Shown piece by piece: positions 60,272 through 64,000 of a stretch of 64,000 nt of DNA; within the stretch, counting starts at the first letter, position 1; each line of letters starts with the position of its first letter. Source of the stretch: Nitrososphaera sp. (GTDB lineage Archaea > Thermoproteota > Nitrososphaeria > Nitrososphaerales > Nitrososphaeraceae); assembly GCA_029263715.1 (NCBI GenBank), contig JAJUFP010000008.1:1-64000 (forward strand), read 5' to 3'. The notes beneath the pieces were generated by a model that was not told the DNA's origin, ran no database searches, and saw only the letters and a program-made list of their open reading frames with translations. The position numbers were made by a program, and so were the translations under genes.

Positions 60272-61099
60272 TCAGCGAAGAATCTGCCTTACCTGCTCTT
60301 GCAGTCTTGAAAGCCTTGTCAGCGGGATGCCGGTCTGGATTGAAAATTGATCCAACTGCACATCCAGCAGGTCTTTTGCTATCATGAAGCCGGCCTGCGA
60401 AAAGGCCGCCAACTCGCTTCTGGTTAATCGCAGCATCGTTACCGGGTAAAGCCCCTTTTCTTCTATCATCTTCTCAAGCCCCCGGTCCCGGGGGTGCCGC
60501 CATGACAGTATCAGTTGCCCAACGCAGGCAGAGTACTGCAAAACTTCATCGGTGACATTGGTGTTGGTGACAAGCATCTCCCGGTCAAAGGACCGGCTTG
60601 CTTCATTTAGATCCAGAAACCGGGCATGGGTGTACAGCGATTCTTTAAGACCTGTCCGAATTCCTGGCGTGTTGTGGTACTTGCATTCAACCATGTATTT
60701 TTCGCTTGATTCCCTGTTAACGGCCACGACATCGATTTCATGCTCTACGCACTTTCCTTTCACCTTGACGCCCACGGCTTCGACGGCGTAGTCATGATGC
60801 TCCAGCACCTGCCTTACGTAGCTTTCAAAGGCAAAGCCGGCCGGGCCCATGAGCATGAGGGATTCTTTTAACCGGTACCGGTGCTGCAGGCCCGGCTCGT
60901 CGGTTTCAAATGCCAGCGCGGCAAGAACTTTTCTGTAGATCTCTTTTGTGCTTATTCCGTCGTAGCATTGATCAAGGACGGATCTGGCTATCCTGGCTGC
61001 AGTGACCTTGCTGGCGCCGGCCCGGATGCAGGTGGCCTTTACCTTGTTTATGTCAAAGGGCGCGCGGCTTCCGTCGGCCTTTACCACGTGTATTGCCAA
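60272..61099 (-). CDS. ATP-cone domain fused to Mrr-like endonuclease domain
   Basis: A 275-aa protein. Residues 2-85 form an ATP-cone (HVVKADGSRAPFDINKVKAT, then GISTKEIYRKVLAAL), and residues 95-170 a restriction-endonuclease fold (FESYVRQVLEHHDY, then EHEIDVVAVN and YMVECKYHN with the D-ExK residues). The C-terminus is helical. ATP-cones sense nucleotides, so the nuclease could be nucleotide-controlled. Start is TTG 61099. The cleavage target is unknown. Confidence 0.85.
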   Translation of the reverse strand: MAIHVVKADGSRAPFDINKVKATCIRAGASKVTAARIARSVLDQCYDGISTKEIYRKVLAALAFETDEPGLQHRYRLKESLMLMGPAGFAFESYVRQVLEHHDYAVEAVGVKVKGKCVEHEIDVVAVNRESSEKYMVECKYHNTPGIRTGLKESLYTHARFLDLNEASRSFDREMLVTNTNVTDEVLQYSACVGQLILSWRHPRDRGLEKMIEEKGLYPVTMLRLTRSELAAFSQAGFMIAKDLLDVQLDQFSIQTGIPLTRLSRLQEQVRQILR

Positions 61100-61144
61100 A
61101 CTGTGTTGTTTATCAGTGCTGTCAATATTCTGTTTTGCGGATCC

Positions 61145-62686
61145 TCATCTTTCTAGGACAAAGGACCTTTTCACCACCGGCGACTCCTTTACCTTGTGGA
61201 TGAACATCTCCATCCTGTCACCGGTCCCCACAGGATTTTGCATTGAAAGGAGTTCCTCGGCCCGGGACAGCTTGCGGGACTTTTCTGCATAGACTGTAAA
61301 GAGGATCTCACCTTCCCGGACTTTGTCACCCTGCTTTTTGTTAAACACTATGCCGGCCCCCTTGTCTTTGGGCGCGCCAGCCGCCCTGGCTATGGACACC
61401 AGCAGGTCGTTGTCCATCCACAGCACCTGTCCGGATGTCGTTGCCCTGACAGGCAGGTCATGTTTTCCCAGGGCCAGGTCTTCGGGCTTGACGTTGGCGT
61501 CGCCTCCCTGCAAGGAGATTATCTCCCGGAGTTTCTTTTCTGCCCTTCCGGTCTGCAGTATCTCTTTTGCCAGCCCGTATCCACCATCCATGCCCACCAT
61601 TTCAAAGACCGCGCCGGCGATATGGCAGGCCTTGTCCACCAGGTCCGGAACCTGGGACCGGTTCATCAGCACTTCCAGGGCCTCCCTTGCCTCGGCTGTG
61701 GGCCCCATGGAAAAGCCGACCGGCTGCTCCCCGTACGTCAGAAGGCAGTGAGAGTTTATGCCAAGCCGCCTTCCAAGCTCTATTATGTCCTTGGCCAGAA
61801 AGTCGCCCTCGCCTATCGTCTTTATCTTTGCGCCTCTGCCGGTGGGTATGTCCACCACAAGGTGGGTGGCGCCAACGGCCTTCTTTTTGCTCATTATCGA
61901 CGGCAAAAGTAGCGGGTCTACCGACAGCGAGTACTCGGCCTTTACAAAGATGTCATCGGCAGGGGCAAGATTCAGCGCGCCGCCCCACACCACGCAGCCG
62001 CTGCATTTCTTGACGACGCCTTTCATTTCTTTGATGTCAAGGTCCACAGGCATCAGAACCTCGGCCCTGTCGGCGGTGCCGGATGCCGAGGTTATGGCCC
62101 GGGAGGATGTCTTTGGTATCACCAGTCCGGCGGCAGATACGATTGGAACCACCAGAAGCGTGGTCTTGTCTCCTGGCACCCCGCCAACGCTGTGCTTGTC
62201 CACTATTGTCTTTGCATCAAGCTCCAGCTGCTTGCCGGTCTCAACCATCGATGAGGCCAGGCTGGTGGCCTCGTCCAGATCAAGGCCCTGAATATGCAGC
62301 GCGGTGATGAATGCGGTTATCTCGCTTTCATTCAGGTTGCCGTCCACGACGTCTTTGACCACCTCGCGGATCTCGCCATAAAGCAGCTTTCTGCCGGCCA
62401 GCTTGTTGCGGATGAACTGCAGCGATTTTGGGAAGGGCGCCACGTTTACATCCACTGCATTACCGCGCCTCAGCGCCAGGGCCCGGCGGACCTCGTCGTT
62501 TACGCCGATCTGGCCTTTCCTGACAGAGGAAGTGATGTTCACGATGGCTGTGATGGACCGGTCTTTGGAGACCAGGTTCAGCCTTCCAGAAGCGGCGATG
62601 CCTATCTCTTCGGCGTCCAGTTTGTTTAGAAACACCACGGGTTTGCCACCCGATTCAATCCCAAGAATTTCTGTCCTCAGCAGCAT
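61145..62686 (-). CDS. deoA: AMP phosphorylase (archaeal thymidine phosphorylase family)
   Basis: A 513-aa enzyme that splits AMP (and CMP, UMP) with phosphate to ribose 1,5-bisphosphate and base. The extra N-terminal domain (1-85) and KHSVGGVPGDKTTLLVVPIV, then TSSRAITSASGTADRAEVL, are typical of archaeal AMPpase. ATG 62686 follows ATATATTG by about 30 nt; TTG 62710 is less likely. In some archaea it feeds a RuBisCO III route, which is not visible here. Confidence 0.93.
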   Translation of the reverse strand: MLLRTEILGIESGGKPVVFLNKLDAEEIGIAASGRLNLVSKDRSITAIVNITSSVRKGQIGVNDEVRRALALRRGNAVDVNVAPFPKSLQFIRNKLAGRKLLYGEIREVVKDVVDGNLNESEITAFITALHIQGLDLDEATSLASSMVETGKQLELDAKTIVDKHSVGGVPGDKTTLLVVPIVSAAGLVIPKTSSRAITSASGTADRAEVLMPVDLDIKEMKGVVKKCSGCVVWGGALNLAPADDIFVKAEYSLSVDPLLLPSIMSKKKAVGATHLVVDIPTGRGAKIKTIGEGDFLAKDIIELGRRLGINSHCLLTYGEQPVGFSMGPTAEAREALEVLMNRSQVPDLVDKACHIAGAVFEMVGMDGGYGLAKEILQTGRAEKKLREIISLQGGDANVKPEDLALGKHDLPVRATTSGQVLWMDNDLLVSIARAAGAPKDKGAGIVFNKKQGDKVREGEILFTVYAEKSRKLSRAEELLSMQNPVGTGDRMEMFIHKVKESPVVKRSFVLER

Positions 62687-62737
62687 GCATTGAAGAGATG
62701 GTGCTGTCAATATATGGTTTTTAGATTAATCGAATCG

Positions 62738-62768
62738 TAACATAACAAATTATGATTTGCTTATGTTA
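62738..62768. repeat. Imperfect 13-bp inverted repeat upstream of cas6
   Basis: TAACATAACAAAT pairs with ATTTG-C-TTATGTTA (one bulged C) around the loop TATG. It sits between the divergent AMP phosphorylase and cas6 promoters. It could bind a regulator of the cas operon or form a hairpin. Confidence 0.65.
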
Positions 62769-62861
62769 TGATAACCGCGAGAGTTAAATACGATCTTACC
62801 GATAATGCGTCAATACAACTTAAAATACGAAATTATTGCTTAATTGCTGAGTGCCAGAGAT

Positions 62862-63641
62862 ATGCGATTGCTGGTTAGACTTCGGTGTACGGAAGATGGC
62901 CCGTACGAAATGCAGTACCATTATCACCTGCAGGGCTTCATCTACAGGTTGCTTGAAGGAAGCAAGTACCACTACGTGCATGACAAGGAAGGCTACAAGT
63001 TTTTCTGCTTTTCAAATGTGTTTCCAGCCTATGATCTGAAAGCCGGAGATGTTCGGACGCTTATAATATCATCGCCTGACAGTGAGTTTATTGAATATCT
63101 GAAGGGTGTTCTGAACAAGCCTTGGAATGTTGATGTCAAGGTAGGGTCTATGAAGTTCAAAATTGATGGTGTTGATAAACTGGATGTCAGGCTCCCTGCC
63201 AACTCTCCTTTTACACTGATTACTGGCACTCCCATCACGATCAGAATCCCAAGAGAAAAGTACAAGACTTATGGTGCAGAGCCGAAAGGCAGCTATGAAT
63301 ATGTTTATTGGAGAAGCGATCAACCTATCGACCTGTTTGTATCGCAGATTGAAAACAACCTGACAAAGAAGTATGCGGAGTATTTTAGACTGGGTAATGG
63401 TAACAATGTAACAGAACGTAGTGAAAGAGAAATACCTCGTTTGTTTTTATTTCAAAAATTCAAGTTCAAAAAACAAATCTCTACACGTGTGCTTATGAAG
63501 GGCTTTGATCAGGTTGTAATAGGAACTGTATGGGAATTTGAGTTTAATGTAGATGCCAACAGAGATATGATTCAATTTGCACTTGATGCAGGTTTGGGAG
63601 AACGTAATTCCATGGGTTTTGGTTTTATGAATCTAAAATAA
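62862..63641 (+). CDS. cas6: CRISPR endoribonuclease Cas6
   Basis: A 259-aa Cas6, which cuts pre-crRNA within repeats. It begins MRLLVRLRCTEDGPYEMQYH, has tandem ferredoxin-like folds, and ends with the Gly-rich loop LDAGLGERNSMGFGFMNLK. His residues near QYHYHLQGF could serve in catalysis. ATG 62862 is preferred over TTG 62844. It heads a cas operon that continues past the window. Confidence 0.92.
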   Translation: MRLLVRLRCTEDGPYEMQYHYHLQGFIYRLLEGSKYHYVHDKEGYKFFCFSNVFPAYDLKAGDVRTLIISSPDSEFIEYLKGVLNKPWNVDVKVGSMKFKIDGVDKLDVRLPANSPFTLITGTPITIRIPREKYKTYGAEPKGSYEYVYWRSDQPIDLFVSQIENNLTKKYAEYFRLGNGNNVTERSEREIPRLFLFQKFKFKKQISTRVLMKGFDQVVIGTVWEFEFNVDANRDMIQFALDAGLGERNSMGFGFMNLK

Positions 63642-63680
63642 ATTAGATAACCTTAATAGAATCTTCTGATCCTGTGTTTT

Positions 63681-64000
63681 ATGAGTTCCATCGAGCTGCG
63701 GCGAACAGGTGATTTTTGGATTGATATGGGATTAATGGCTCTGTGGAGGATAATCGCGGCAAGAAGCAATCAGAACCCTGTTAAAATTGACAATGGTTTT
63801 AGAGTAGATATACACACTGACGATTTGTATAGTGACGGAAAAATTAGCGTTAATGCTACTCTATCTTCGACTAGTTTAGCCCTGCAATATACAGATGATA
63901 AAGCGTTGGATGAAGAGTTAACAAATGCACTAGAATCTATAAGACCTAATTACTTTGGCAAAGCAAAAACAGGTAAAATGTGGTGGCAAAGACTTGGTCT
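63681..64000 (+). CDS. Cas8-like (Cst1/Cas8a1-type) subunit, 3' truncated by window
   Basis: The frame from ATG 63681 stays open to the end (106 codons). It starts MSSIELRRTGDFWIDMGLMA, matching the N-terminal TGxxxxDxGxxAL pattern of Cst1/Cas8a1-type large subunits of type I Cascade, and contains IRPNYFGKAKTGKMWW. It lies 39 nt after cas6. The subtype (I-A or I-B) needs the genes beyond the window. Confidence 0.7.
   Translation, partial: MSSIELRRTGDFWIDMGLMALWRIIAARSNQNPVKIDNGFRVDIHTDDLYSDGKISVNATLSSTSLALQYTDDKALDEELTNALESIRPNYFGKAKTGKMWWQRLG

Noticed and set aside
62701-62860. CRISPR array near cas6
   Set aside because: Only a single inverted repeat is present; there are no regularly spaced direct repeats.

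Overview
The window looks like a chromosome segment of a Nitrososphaeria (Thaumarchaeota) archaeon, most likely of the Nitrososphaera lineage. This is inferred from gene content: archaeal uS15, eS1 and eS30, Rpo7 and Spt4, RNase P proteins Rpp30 and Pop5, tRNA-splicing endonuclease, KEOPS Pcc1, an archaeal RecJ-like nuclease, archaeal AMP phosphorylase, a TRAM protein and an Lsm protein, together with a bacterial-type MetK and many TTG or GTG starts. Many genes have a TATA-like box about 25-30 nt before the start codon and no ribosome-binding site, which suggests leaderless transcripts. I used that spacing to choose several starts. No species can be named from this sequence alone.

Layout. 1-3.25 kb is the end of an integrated element: a tightly overlapping minus-strand gene string led by a winged-helix regulator, palindromic operators, a divergent small DNA-binding-like gene and a tyrosine recombinase. 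3.3-7 kb holds stress or efflux genes (AHSA1, DUF1428-like, a 14-TM MFS exporter, a winged-helix regulator and a MEDS-domain sensor); two of its promoters share a CCCCAAGGGGAGG motif. 7.5-20.8 kb is mainly core information processing: uS15, RecJ, Pcc1, SerS, eS1, a COG1325 protein, Rpp30, Pop5, radical SAM, PhoU-like and EndA. 21-22.4 kb is a small defence island (RelE-type toxin-antitoxin and an AbiV-like HEPN protein). 22.6-30.8 kb has a PEP-mutase-family enzyme, a RecA-like protein without a P-loop, Rpo7-Spt4, and the whole de novo quinolinate route (NadX, NadA, NadC) around eS30.

31-37 kb is accessory: a Doc-like protein lacking the catalytic His, a blue-copper protein, a DRG GTPase, small Cys-rich proteins, a tRNA-Glu(CTC), and an AT-rich stretch with two nuclease-like genes and a multiply frameshifted gene. 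38-41.8 kb holds membrane proteins, a long TPR protein and a methyltransferase. 41.9-44.3 kb is the most unusual locus: a class II terpene-cyclase-like protein with a DFDDT motif, a class I isoprenoid-synthase-like protein and, just downstream, a 79-aa Cys-rich peptide with a Gly-rich tail. 44.4-47.3 kb has a C2H2 zinc-finger protein and an AbiE system whose toxin gene is split by one stop codon. 47.4-53 kb is core again (PPOX protein, MtrA-like protein, dUTPase/MazG-type protein, GT2-GtrA glycosyltransferase, RadB-like ATPase, Lsm, MetK). 53.07-55.45 kb is bounded by an exact 17-bp direct repeat and contains a second RelE-type module and orphan genes, so it looks like an insertion. 55.4-62.7 kb has SDR, CbiD, SRPBCC, patatin, an ATP-cone/Mrr-like fusion and AMP phosphorylase. 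From 62.8 kb a CRISPR-Cas operon begins (Cas6, then the N-terminus of a Cas8-like subunit) and runs off the end. No CRISPR array is visible inside the window.
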